Source: Odobenus rosmarus divergens
Lineage: Eukaryota > Chordata > Mammalia > Carnivora > Odobenidae
Length of the DNA: 64,000 nt
NCBI RefSeq assembly: GCF_000321225.1
Contig: NW_004450945.1
Coordinates: forward strand, 511,764-575,763
Direction of reading: 5' to 3'
Positions 1 through 9,970 of this stretch are shown here, one piece after another. The notes beneath the pieces were generated by a model. That model did not search any database. It saw only the letters and a list, made by a program, of their open reading frames with translations, and was not told the origin of the DNA. Position 1 is the stretch's first letter. Each line of letters starts with the position of its first letter. A program made the position numbers and the translations under genes.

Positions 1-87
1 GCCCGATGTGGGACTCGATCCCGGGACTCCAGGATCATGACCTGAGCCGAAGGCAGTCGCTTAACCAACTGAGCCACCCAGGCGCCC
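1..87 (-). repeat. CAN SINE (SINEC), cut by the window start
   Basis: The 5' half of a carnivore tRNA-Lys-derived SINE in reverse orientation. It reads through the 'gatcatgacctgagccgaag' block to 'gagccacccaggcgccc', which is the reverse complement of the SINE start. The poly(A) end lies outside the window. It is almost identical to the matching part of the SINE at 2852-3050, so both belong to the same young subtype with 'gcgactgcc' and 'ggagtcc'. Confidence 0.93.
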
Positions 88-1190
88 TATTTTTAATGTT
101 TTGAAATACTGTTCTCCATAATAGCCTTACCATGAAGTTCATTTTTAAATTTTAAAAAATGTGACAATTTTTGTTTTAGCTATCTCCCTTTTAAATCATT
201 AATTTTTATTTTAACTGCATTTTGGTCAAAGGACATACACTGTAATGTCAGTCCATTGAAATTTGCTGAGATTTACTTTATGATATAGAATATGATCAAT
301 TATTATAAATGTTCTTTCGGTGATTAAAAAGAATGCACCTTTTGAAGTTTGGAGTATAGTATTTTATACATGTTAATTAGATCAAGTTTTTATTTATATT
401 TTTCAAGTATTCATAGAGGAATTTTTAGCGTTTTGTTAAATAGTTTTTATTTTATCTTATGTAGTTTGAGTCTGTGTTTTTAGTACAATGTGTGTAACTT
501 GCATATGAACTTAAATTTATTATATCTTCTTTGTGAATTAAATCTTTAATCATTTTGAAGTGACTGTTTCTATCTCTAAAAATGTTTTATTTTTTTGCCT
601 TGCAAATCTACTTGTCTGATATCACAATAGCTACATCAACTTTCTTTTGGTTAATATTTGCACAGTATATGTTTTCCAACCTTCGACTTTCATTCTTTCT
701 ATATCCTTATGTTTTGTGTCTCTTGTAAACAGTAAAAAGTTTTATTTATCCAGTTTAATAGGCATTCTCTTCTAGTTGTGATTTAGACTCCAATTAGGTT
801 TAATTTAAATATAATTTTTCTTGTTATATTTGCCAAAGATTTTGAGTCTTTCAATATGATTGTCATTTTACGTAATTTTAATTTTTTCCTTATATGTCAT
901 TCTAATATCATTCTATTCATAAAAGTTCTGTCTATTTAGTGTGGATTAAATTTTTTTGGAATTAATGGAATTAATTCTTTCTGCTTTGAATTGTCATCAT
1001 TTTTATTATTATTATCACCTTCCACCTCCCCTTTCTCTTGTTTGCCTTTGTCTGATTTATTTATAATAATTTTCATCCTTTAATTTTTAACCTTTGTATA
1101 ACATTTTGCTGTAAGTTCGTCTCTTGCATAGTTAGACTTTATTTTATTTTTAAGTCTTTGTTTTTTCATAAGGAATCTAACCTACTTATA
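88..1190 (-). repeat. Old L1 (L1M) fragment, antisense ORF2 region
   Basis: AT-rich sequence that follows the reverse complement of L1 ORF2. Landmarks are 'tgcattttggtcaaaggaca', 'gttaattagatcaagttttt', 'cttgtctgatatcacaatag' and 'tctcttgtaaacag'. It is full of stops and indels, so it is a dead copy. The downstream limit is approximate. The SINE at 1-87 abuts it and may have inserted into it. Confidence 0.7.
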
Positions 1191-2639
1191 TTTTTTATTC
1201 TTGCAAAAGCACAATATTTCTGCATAATGCTAAATTATCAATGGACTAGGAAAAGTAATAAATGTTCTCAAATATCACCTGCTCCTTTCAAAATGGGAAA
1301 GGCTAAATTACTTGATATATAAGAATAAGTGCTATCTTATACACAATAATATTTCTATATATTCGCATAGTAATTCATAATTTATAATGTATTTATGTAA
1401 ACATTATATTAATCATTATATAGAAAGCATCCAGCAAAATGTTTGCTACATAAAACATGTTAATACATTTTGTATTAGCCAACTTCTTGTAACATTGCTT
1501 TGAGTCATATTGTAAGTTCTTCCCCAGATCTTGTGAAGTAAGCAGGACACATCTTCTTATCTGATTATATAGAAGAAACTGGTCACAAAAATGGCATGAT
1601 TTGTACAGGAATGCACATCTTTTCATAAGGAGGACTAGGATTCAAACCCAATTCCAAAAATTTCAAGTACATCGCTTTGACCTTGAACTCTAAGTTTCAG
1701 CTTCATTTTTGTAGTTTTTATTAATGCATTCTTTCTCATCTAGATGTCATTGCATAACAATATGCTGATCCAGTGTCATCATTCAAATAAAAAAAAAAAT
1801 GATCTTTTCAATAACACTGTCTACTGTTAAGAGGCCCAGATAAAACACATACTGTTTGTTAAACTTCTATGAAGATAGATAAAATTAAGCTATATTATTT
1901 TCTCATTTTTATCCCTCTCAATTGAATGATTCTACTGTATTCTGACATGTATAGAAGAGTGGCAATGAGTTCATAGAAGTCAGATGTCATTTTCTAAAAA
2001 AAGGACATTTCTGTCCTGCAGACTTAGTCAGGCATTTTAGGGGGGTGACTGACATCAGCCAGCTTATTCCATAGGGTTGGACAGGAGCTGGGCTTGGCTT
2101 TTCTGAAAGGATAGTAACAAGGTGGCAAGTTTACTAAGACACAGAAAGGATTTCCTAATTCCATTTACTATAATTTTTATGGATGAGACATGCACAAAAT
2201 CATTTTCTAAAAGTGATGAAGTAGAGAAAATTCTCAGTGCTATGGGTTTCACCTAACTTCAGTACTACTCTTATGTTGAACATCATAAACAAGCAGATGT
2301 TTTGGTTGGAATATTTAAATACTTAAATGCATTGAAAGCCTCTTCCTTTTTGGTTTAGTGCTATTTTAAAAACCCAACTTCTCTGTGACAACTGGTCAGA
2401 TATATGGAGAAAGAAATCTTAGCTATAAAAAGGATGGCAGAACTGGAAAATTTCAATGCATCATAATTGTTGCTAATTCTGAGTGCATGGTGCTTATAGC
2501 TCTGTTCTAAAAGTATTTTCTCAAAGGTCCTTGAGAAAAATGCTAATAGGTGTTCTTATAAGACAATGATGAGAGAAATACTTTCCTTTTATAATTTAAT
2601 TTTATACCATATTAAAAAATAACAAAGATATTTTGTATC
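1191..2639. other. No gene seen; AT-rich unique sequence
   Basis: No convincing exon or recent repeat. A weak antisense MIR-like trace ('ggattcaaaccca') lies near 1637, and there is a short poly(A) run at 1789-1798. Small reverse frames here (for example 1393-1626 and 2064-2252) show no recognisable domain. Confidence 0.6.
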
Positions 2640-2840
2640 TTTTTTTTTTTTAGAGAGAGAGAGAGGGAGAGAGGAAACAGGGGGTGGAGTGCAGAGGGAG
2701 AGGGAGAGAGAGAGAATCTTAAGGAGGCTCCACACTCAGCATGGAGCCTGTCACTGGGCTCAATCTCACAAACCTGAGCTCATGACCTGAGCAGAAATCA
2801 AGAGTCGGATGCTTAACAAACTGAGCCACCCAGGTGCCCC
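2640..2840 (-). repeat. CAN SINE, older diverged subtype
   Basis: Reverse-oriented SINE: poly(T), then a GA-rich block (complement of the CT-rich SINE segment), 'ctcatgacctgagcagaaat', and the terminus 'ccacccaggtgcccc'. It lacks the typical 'aagattttatttatttattt' at the tail junction and is more diverged than the neighbouring copy. Its 5' terminus touches the target site of the next SINE. Confidence 0.88.
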
Positions 2841-2851
2841 TGTATTCTTTT

Positions 2852-3050
2852 TTTTTTTTAAGATTTTATTTATTTATTTGAGAGAGAGAGAATGAGAGAT
2901 AGAGAGCACGAGAGGGAAGAGGGTCAGAGGGAGAAGCAGACTCCCTGCTGAGCAGGGAGCCCAATGCGGGACTCGATCCCGGGACTCCAGGATCATGACC
3001 TGAGCCGAAGGCAGTCGCTTAACCAACTGAGCCACCCAGGCGCCCCCCCC
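2852..3050 (-). repeat. CAN SINE, full length with TSD
   Basis: Reverse-oriented complete SINE from 'ttttttttaagattttattt' to 'ccacccaggcgcccccccc'. The 10-bp direct repeat 'gtattctttt' flanks it at 2842-2851 and 3051-3060. It inserted directly beside the older SINE at 2640-2840, giving a head-to-tail pair. The sequence is close to the copies at 1-87 and 33446-33650. Confidence 0.93.
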
Positions 3051-3254
3051 GTATTCTTTTAGTATTAGAAAATGCAATGTCTTTTATGTTTATGTTGAAT
3101 ACCTACATTATACAAAAATAGATTCTGTGGAGAAAACTTAAAAAAAATCTTGAGGTTCTCAAACTGTGACCAAATGGAATAAGCAAAAATCAGATTTCCC
3201 CAAATTCAAATTAAACAACTAGAGACTTTGTTTTTTAAAAAAGGATGATACCCA

Positions 3255-3278
3255 GGGGGTGGGGGTGGGGGGTGGGGG
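3255..3278 (+). repeat. G-quadruplex-type G-tract
   Basis: Four runs of 5, 5, 6 and 5 guanines separated by single T residues. This is an ideal pattern for a parallel G-quadruplex on the + strand. More G runs follow to about 3290. No promoter context is visible. Confidence 0.85.
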
Positions 3279-3728
3279 AGGATGGTGGGGATAGTGATGG
3301 TCTTTACAAGATATAAGTATTGACGATGTTTGAAAAAACTTAATTCAAGTCTATTATCTTATTGCTATGTACTTCATTTTTTTTTCCTCTTTACTATGAC
3401 GGATATGCATAAAATAGGACTTTCATATTGAGTGGTACTTAAATAAATATAAAATAATTTGAATTCTCTATTTTCCTTTGTTATAAGGTTGAAGGGAACA
3501 CATTTGAAAATAAATTTTTATCATTTATTCTAATAATTCGGTTGTGAAATCATTTTTAGTGTCTACTGTATTCAAAGGATTTATTATAGCTCCTGATTCT
3601 CTGTTGGGTTTCTATCAATACACTATAGCATTAAAAGTATTTTTGTGGTCTGCTAAGTTAGGAAAATGTACCTAAAATGTTGGGAAGCATTTATATAGGA
3701 AAGAAAGAAAAAAAAAGTATATATTGTA

Positions 3729-3769
3729 CACACACACACACACACACATACACACACACACACACACTT
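3729..3769. repeat. (CA)n microsatellite
   Basis: About 20 CA units with one interruption ('cacataca'). Confidence 0.97.
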
Positions 3770-3975
3770 TGGGTTGAGACAGTCCTAGACTTTAATTTTA
3801 GTTCTGCTATCTATGACTTTGGGCAAATATATTAGCTTACACAAGGACCATTATTTTTGCAAAAAACACAAAGATGCTACAAGTGGGAGCACTGCCATGG
3901 ACTCTCAGTACTGGAAGGAACATCAAGACAACTCTTTCAATACTTTGATACTGAAAATTTTTTTATAACATCTAC

Positions 3976-3999
3976 ACTTCAAGCAATATTGCTTGAAGT
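3976..3999. repeat. Perfect 24-bp palindrome
   Basis: 'acttcaagcaat' is followed at once by its exact reverse complement with no spacer. It could form a small hairpin. No known element is recognised around it. Confidence 0.9.
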
Positions 4000-4084
4000 T
4001 CACTGATAGACCAAGCATCTACCAACTGAAAGAGGTGTAAAGAAGAAAATATCTATGTGTCACAGAGTAAGAGAGTTATTCAAT

Positions 4085-4200
4085 GTATTATCATATTATT
4101 CAACTTTCACAAAAATGATAATATATTATTATTATTATGCCTTTAGGCTCAAGAACACTAGATGACTTGACCTAAATCATAAAAGTGAGAGAGCGAATAT
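4085..4200 (-). repeat. MIR-like fragment (weak)
   Basis: 'attattattatgcctttaggctcaagaac' followed by 'gacttgacctaaatcataaa' resembles the antisense MIR core (the 'attttacagatgag...gacttgcccaaggtcac' pattern). Diverged. Confidence 0.4.
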
Positions 4201-4239
4201 ATAAAGGGACAATATCCAGACCATATATAAAAACAGGCC

Positions 4240-4770
4240 TCCTGGTCCACAAGCTACAGGAACTTGCCCAGGAAATCGACTTCTTATCTACAATAAATAC
4301 CTCAGAAAGCCAGCCTGCTACAATGGAGACTTGTAGGAAGCCAGATTTTTATCTCTAGTAATAATCCAGGAAGCTAAACAATAACTCCTCTAATAATTGA
4401 CCCCAACTGACCAAGACTCCATATTAATTGACAGCTTCCTTAATTTTTCCCACTTCTACCTTTCAACCAACCAGAGAAAGTCAAATATGCACCCCTAACC
4501 AATCACATAGGATGCCTCGCTTCTAGTTAGCTCACTTACAGCTTCCACAGGCCAATAACCTACAATCATGGTACACCTGAAACCTTCCATTTTTTCCACC
4601 ACAAAGTTTTCCCACTCTGCATGCCTTTGAGTCTCTATCAGAATGCAAGTGATTGACTTGCATGGTGGTTGACTCATTGACTCCCTTACTATAGCAAAGT
4701 CTCAGTAAATAGGTTTTGCTTTTCTTATTTAGTTGCTCTTCATTTATTTGCACAAGAGTTAATAAAAAGT
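4240..4770 (+). mobile_element. LTR-like block, possible solo endogenous retrovirus LTR
   Basis: Contains 'cccactctgcatgcctttga', 'gagtctctatcagaatgcaa', a 'ttgactcccttactatagca' stretch and a 'cagtaaataggttttgctt' stretch. This layout is like the 3' half of class I retroviral LTRs, where a cap/polyA region ends in a T-rich segment. I see no internal viral genes beside it. Family, exact ends and target duplication are not established. It could be an unrelated old repeat. Confidence 0.35.
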
Positions 4771-4774
4771 AAGA

Positions 4775-4970
4775 TTTAAGAAATTATTGCATGTGTACTA
4801 TAGTCTACATGTGTAAGAACATTCATTGTGACATAGTTTATAATAGACAAATGTCCATCGATAAAAGACAAATAAATTGTGGTAGAGTTATACATTGGAA
4901 AACCTTACAATAATGAAAAATGAACAAACTACAACTATAGATAGCAACATGGATGACTCTTTCTTTCAGG
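4775..4970 (+). repeat. L1 fragment, sense, 3' part of ORF2
   Basis: 'gtttataatagacaaatgtccatcgataaa' then 'attgtggtagagttatacattgga' and 'gcaacatggatgac' follow the L1 ORF2 3' end. Short and diverged. Confidence 0.65.
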
Positions 4971-5689
4971 GAACAGGTATTTGTGATTATTAGGAAGACA
5001 CATATAGGGGATTACAGCATGCCAGCATCTGCAATATATTGACTTGGCCAGAGGTTTCATGAGACTTCCTTCATTCGTAATCCAGACTCCTTGGCTAGAA
5101 CATATTCCATTCCTAGGATAAAATTCACAATTATTTATTAAACTTGCAGTTTGGGTGCAAAAGGTATGGGACATTCCAACTACTGGGAGATAGATTCTTG
5201 TTTTATGTTGAGAAAAAAAATTTTTCCTAGGAGCACCAACTCCCTTTAAATTCTACTCCTAAATTCCTGTCTCAAACCAAATTTGTGCATTTCCCACAGC
5301 CAGATCTTTTTGCTCCACAGCTGTTGGGAAAGAATGATCACTTAGCAAACTTGCTCTGTAACTCAACTGGATTCCTAAAGGAATTCTAATGCATGTATGC
5401 AGCAGGCAAGGAGTGAGGAGTCATTTCTTAGACGGTGACTAGGTTTCTCTTTCTTATCTAGGCTCCTTCTTAACTCATCCCATTAGGAATGAGAAAAACA
5501 GCTCTGAAATTATATCATAGAATTTCAAAATTCTGTTATATAATTTCCCCCATAAAGACTTATGGGTGAAAGGACAGACGGCTCCTGGTGGGGTTTTGGT
5601 GAAGGTTTCATGGAGAGGTCATGCTGACTTGGGCCTTCAAGTTATATGAAGTTCCTTTGTTTAATCATTTTAACATGTCATATGGCCTT
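4971..5689. other. No gene seen
   Basis: Unique-looking sequence. Nothing beyond short chance frames (a 79-codon reverse frame at 4935-5174). Confidence 0.5.
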
Positions 5690-5910
5690 TTCTAGCCTTT
5701 TTCTTTTCTTTTTTCCTTTTTATTTTGAAATAATTTTAGACTTACAGGAAAGTTGCAAAGATACGGTGGAGATTTCCCACATATCTCCACCCAGCATCCC
5801 CTGATGTTAATATATATTGACCAAGCATGTACATACTCTATGTTTACATTTCTGTATCTGTTTGTGTATGAACACCAGGAGTCCATACTGATATCTTTGA
5901 TCTGACCACA
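5690..5910 (-). repeat. Old L1M fragment, antisense 3'UTR type
   Basis: 'tttgaaataattttagactt', 'gaaagttgcaaagatacggt', 'atttcccacatatctccacc' and 'cagcatcccctgatgtt' match the antisense 3' region common to old L1M elements. Confidence 0.6.
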
Positions 5911-6829
5911 AGTTTCATTCTAATCTAAAGTGGTAAGATTTTGATGGCAGAGGATCTTTCTATATGAATGCAAACAAAAACATAAAGGTTCAAAACCCTT
6001 AACTCTGCTGAAGGCATGGCCAGGTTTTGGGTGGATCAGGTGGCAAGAGGAGAGTCATAGTGTGAAAAGTGTTGCCAATAGATATACTGATATAAGGTAG
6101 AGCCACACAATGAAACCCATATAAAACATTTGTTTCATTTATTATTGAACATGGGACTCCAACATAAATCTACATCCTAATGAGTACTTCTTGCCTTATT
6201 AGGAATTCTGTCTCCATCATGAAGAAATTCTCTCCTCCTCATGTATTTTCCTCGTCTCCCAAGTCTACATTCTTTGAACACTCAGAAATGCAATGATCTT
6301 GCTTCCTGAAAGTTAGAATCAGCTACTTTAAGATTCATTTCCTCTCTCATGATCTTGGCAGCATCTGGGATGTTCTCTGCCAAAATTCCAGGCAGCTGTG
6401 TAAAGCATGGTGCTTGGGAATGAACAGACATGTGAATTAAGTGTGTGGGTGCTATTGTTTGGTGAAAATTTATAGGTTTCCCTTTTGAGTTTCAGATTTA
6501 TAAGCAGCAGGAATAATAATGTGCTTGGTATAAGGTTGTAATTTTATTAAAAAATGCATATCTAACACTGCAAAATATTATTATGCTTTTGTATTGTATA
6601 AGTGTCTTCTATGACTTATGCAATTATTACCCTTAAGAATATTCACTGATTCTGGTGATTAACTTAATTATACCAGTTTCTTTGTCCCTTTCTGTTGACT
6701 CAACACTAACACTTTAAAATCTTGTGAGCTTCCACTCTATTTTGGGCATAAGATAAATACAAAGTTCAATAAGATACAACACATCTATGCCTCTTTCATA
6801 AAGACATTCATTCTACATCCAACAACTTC
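5911..6829. other. No gene seen
   Basis: Unique-looking sequence with no recognisable coding potential or recent repeat. Confidence 0.5.
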
Positions 6830-8490
6830 TGTCTTCAGCTCTGACAATATAAAGAACTTGGAAGTCATCACTCCTGAACTTACAACAACAACAACAACAA
6901 CAATAACAAAAAGATGGACAAATTGAAAATCAATTGTTTTTCCTGGACTCATTAGAAAAGTGAGATCACCAGGAAAACTACCACCCTGGAAAGACAGATA
7001 AATTCAGAGAGAAGCAGCTGAGCTACTTACCTGAAGTTGAGGGTACTAAACTAGTAGGAACACTTAAATGATGATTTAAATGAATTGCTAGAGGCTGAGT
7101 ATAAACTAGCACGAGAATGAGAAAATCCTGGGGGCTGCAGTCTTAGGAAGATTCCCACATTTTGGTAGGTTTTACTTCCAGGGACCGCACGAGGTTCTTA
7201 AGTTGAAGATCCAAGCAAGATGCTCTTACGTCTCTGTCAGGGGGAGGGGAAGTATAATCATTGTGAAATATACAAACATTCCCCAGTAACAAAGGCCTAC
7301 TCTCAAGGGAAAAAGACTACCAGAACCTTCTTGTTGAGGGAGGTCATTCTTCCCACTTCAGTCCCCTCTAGCCTTCCTGTATCACCTGAGTGGGGGAAAG
7401 CTATATCACTGAAGAAACTCTCATGAAGATCATGGCCAGAAACAAAGACCCATTAAAAGCCTGAGATTTAATCATAGGATTATAGAATGTTTCCCTTCCC
7501 CCACACTTTACCGCCAACAAATTCCAGCACAATAACAGTGGATTAGAGCTGAAATAGCTACAAGACACAGACTTTCTCTGAGGACAAGTACTTGGGGAAG
7601 CCCAAAGTCAAGACAGGAAACAAAACAAGGACAGGACAGGAATTGGAAGCCTCTGGCACTTACAACTGCAGCAAACATTAAAAACAGTCTAATTCCTAGG
7701 CAGGTTAACATAAATCCGTACACTAAAGTACTATTTATCTCACTTCCTATTATGTGATACATGATATTCAGCTTTAAACAAAAAATTATAAGATATACCA
7801 AAAGGCAAAATATATATATATATGTACAAGCTAAAGAGGCAAAACAAGTATCAGAACCAGACTCAGACATAATCCAGATGTTGAAAGTATCAAGGAATTT
7901 AAAATAACTATGATTAATATGTTAGACTTTAATGGAAAAAGTAGACAACATGAGAAAAACAGATAGGTAAGGTAATCAGAAATATGGAAATTCTAAAAAA
8001 GAATCAAAAGTAAATAATAGAAGTCAAAAATGCTGTTACAGAAATGAAGAATGCCCTTGATGGTCCTACCAGAGACTGGACATGGATGAGGAAAGAATCA
8101 GTGAGCTTAGAGATAGATCAACAGAAACTTCCCACTCCAGGGGCACCTGGGTGGCTCAGTCGTTAAGCGTCTGCCTTCGGCTCAGGTCATGATCCCAGGG
8201 TCCTGGGATCGAGCCCCACATCAGGCTCCCTGCTCAGCGGGAAGCCTGCTTCTCCCTCTCCCACTCCTCCAGCTTGTGTTCCCTCTCTGGCTATGTCTCT
8301 CTCTGTCAAATAAATAAATAAAATATTAAAAAAAAAAAAAAGAAACTTCTCACTCTGAAAAGCAAAGAGAAAAAAAAAGAAAGAAAGGAAGAATAAAATA
8401 ACAACCCCAGAACATTCAAGAACTGAGAACAATTTCAAACAGTGTAACCTATGCATAATTGCAATACCTCAAGGAGAAGAGAGATGATGA
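6830..8490 (+). repeat. L1M element: 5'UTR and start of ORF1, split by a SINE
   Basis: Sense L1 that keeps its 5' portion: a (CAA)n stretch at 6886-6909, the 5'UTR landmarks 'tgagatttaatcataggatt' and 'gtgatacatgatattcagct', then ORF1 beginning around 'ccagactcagac', 'aaaataactatgattaatat' and 'agaatcagtgagcttagaga'. Copy is broken by stops and by the SINE at 8141-8340. Homology stops near 'ctcaaggagaagagaga' (8490), so most of ORF1 and all of ORF2 are missing. The 120-codon reverse frame at 7508-7870 is an antisense by-product of this L1. Confidence 0.78.
8141..8340 (+). repeat. CAN SINE, full length, inside L1 ORF1
   Basis: Complete: 'gggcacctgggtggctcagt' at the 5' end, an internal CT-rich block, and 'aaataaataaataaaatatt' plus poly(A). 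The TSD is 'agaaacttcccactc' at 8123-8137 against 'agaaacttctcactc' at 8341-8355 (one mismatch). Removing it restores the L1 reading 'cagaaacttcccactctgaa'. Confidence 0.95.
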
Positions 8491-9394
8491 GTAGTTTATG
8501 TCTGAGGAAAGATGTCAAGATCCACTTTGAGGGCATGGAGGAAGCCATAGAGCCTTAATGAAACGAAACAAAATATAACAGATCAGAAATAGAATAAAGA
8601 GATGTGATAAGATTTCTTTGTTTTTCAGTCCATTCCAGAATTTGCATTTTTTTTCAGCTGAATGATTGTAGGGGCTGCTACAGTAAGAGTGGCAGACAGG
8701 TTGGGCCAAAGCTTTACAGCTTTGTGCGAACACCTGCCATCTACAGCATTCTGCTTTGTTTCCCCTTGCTTTTCCCTATCAAACCAACCTCCAGAGACAG
8801 GATCATAGCAGGGTTGAGGAATAAAAGAAGCTACTGCAACAAATACCTTGTTTGGCCCCTTCTCAAGCACCTTTGACATCCTTTGCATACATAGTACAAT
8901 CCTTAGTTATACAGTTGAGAAGAAAGCATGAGTTTTTCCAATATTATTATATCCCATATAAAAAATTTCCTTATCCAGATCCCTGGCCTGTCTCTCAAGG
9001 CCCACTCGACTAACTTATTATCTAGCATAAATTAAAGGCTTTTTAGCAGCCTTGTTGAGATTGGCTTTTTGGGAGATAAGCCTGGCAGCAGAACAAGCAG
9101 GAAATATAAAAGGAATTCCTATGAAGGTGAAGAGGGTCTGAACTAAGACAGTGGTGATGTTGAGGAAGAGTAGACCGATGAGGGAGAGAGGCCATGGGGC
9201 CAGAATGAACGCTGGGCAAATAGAGAAAGAGAAGCTTATATCTGAGGACTTTGTAAATGAAATAGTATTCCCTAAAAAAGACACATTAGTATTATTGTTT
9301 ATAGGAAACAAGACTTACAAACATGAGTGGAACAATGATGGGAATCGAGTCTATATTTTAAAGAGTCAGAGAACAGTTTTCCAAAGGTAAGGGC
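8491..9394. other. No gene seen; origin unresolved
   Basis: Overlapping small frames occur on both strands (8604-8876 plus; 8625-8888, 9018-9311 minus), but none has a recognisable domain or start context. The part from about 9060 to 9250 has a GA-rich, L2-antisense-like texture. Confidence 0.45.
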
Positions 9395-9560
9395 AGCAGG
9401 TTATGAAAAGCCACACAGGTTTGATGTATTTGAACCTGATGCCACAGACAGGAAGGAGCCAGTGGAGATGCTTGAATGACACCAGGCAGCAATTTGAAGG
9501 ATGAGTGGGAGGAGGGGAGGTTGAAAGTAGAGATAAAAAAGCCTTTGCGGGATCTCAGGC
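9395..9560 (-). repeat. L2-like fragment, antisense
   Basis: 'aaggagccagtggagatgct', 'aatttgaaggatgagtggga' and the surrounding GA-rich sequence resemble the antisense L2 3' half. Confidence 0.45.
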
Positions 9561-9769
9561 TTGGAGGGAGCAGCACTAAAACCAGGTAGATGGAAAAAGG
9601 AAGTTGGAGAAGACTCCAGAGTAATCAACGGCACACAACAAATACCTGTAGAACTCAGTTTCTCGTCTCTAAAGGAAGAGTGGCAATCTGACTATCACAT
9701 CATTACTGCAAAGCTCAGAGCAGCCGTACAGCAGAATAGATGTGAGTACACAATAGAAACCAGACTTTG

Positions 9770-9970
9770 TGGTTGAAAGTCCCAACTCTGCTACTTACTA
9801 GTTGAATATCCTTGTGCAAGTTGCTGATCCTCATGTGCCTCCATTTCCTCATTTGTAGAATGGAACTTAAAACAGTACCTATTCCATAGGCTTGTGAGAA
9901 GGTTTATGGAATGCGTCTACACAAAGAACTCCATTCAGTGCATAGTAAATGCTACAATTATATATAGAGA
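9770..9970 (+). repeat. MIR SINE
   Basis: Follows the MIR core in sense: 'aactctgctacttactagtt', 'ccttgtgcaagttgctgatc', 'catttcctcatttgtagaat', 'acagtacctattccatagg', and 'gcatagtaaatgct' at the 3' end. Confidence 0.85.

Larger units (their letters stand above)
3061..4084. other. No gene seen; holds G-tract, CA repeat and a palindrome
   Basis: Mostly unique AT-rich DNA. The three small structures inside it are listed separately (3255-3278, 3729-3769, 3976-3999). Confidence 0.6.

Noticed and set aside
6886..6909. (CAA)n run as a coding poly-glutamine or poly-asparagine tract
   Set aside because: It sits in the L1 5'UTR region with stops nearby in all frames.
7508..7870. 120-codon reverse open frame with hydrophobic stretches, resembling a small membrane protein
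   Set aside because: It lies antisense to an L1M 5'UTR. The sense strand matches L1 landmarks in order, so the frame is a by-product of an old repeat.
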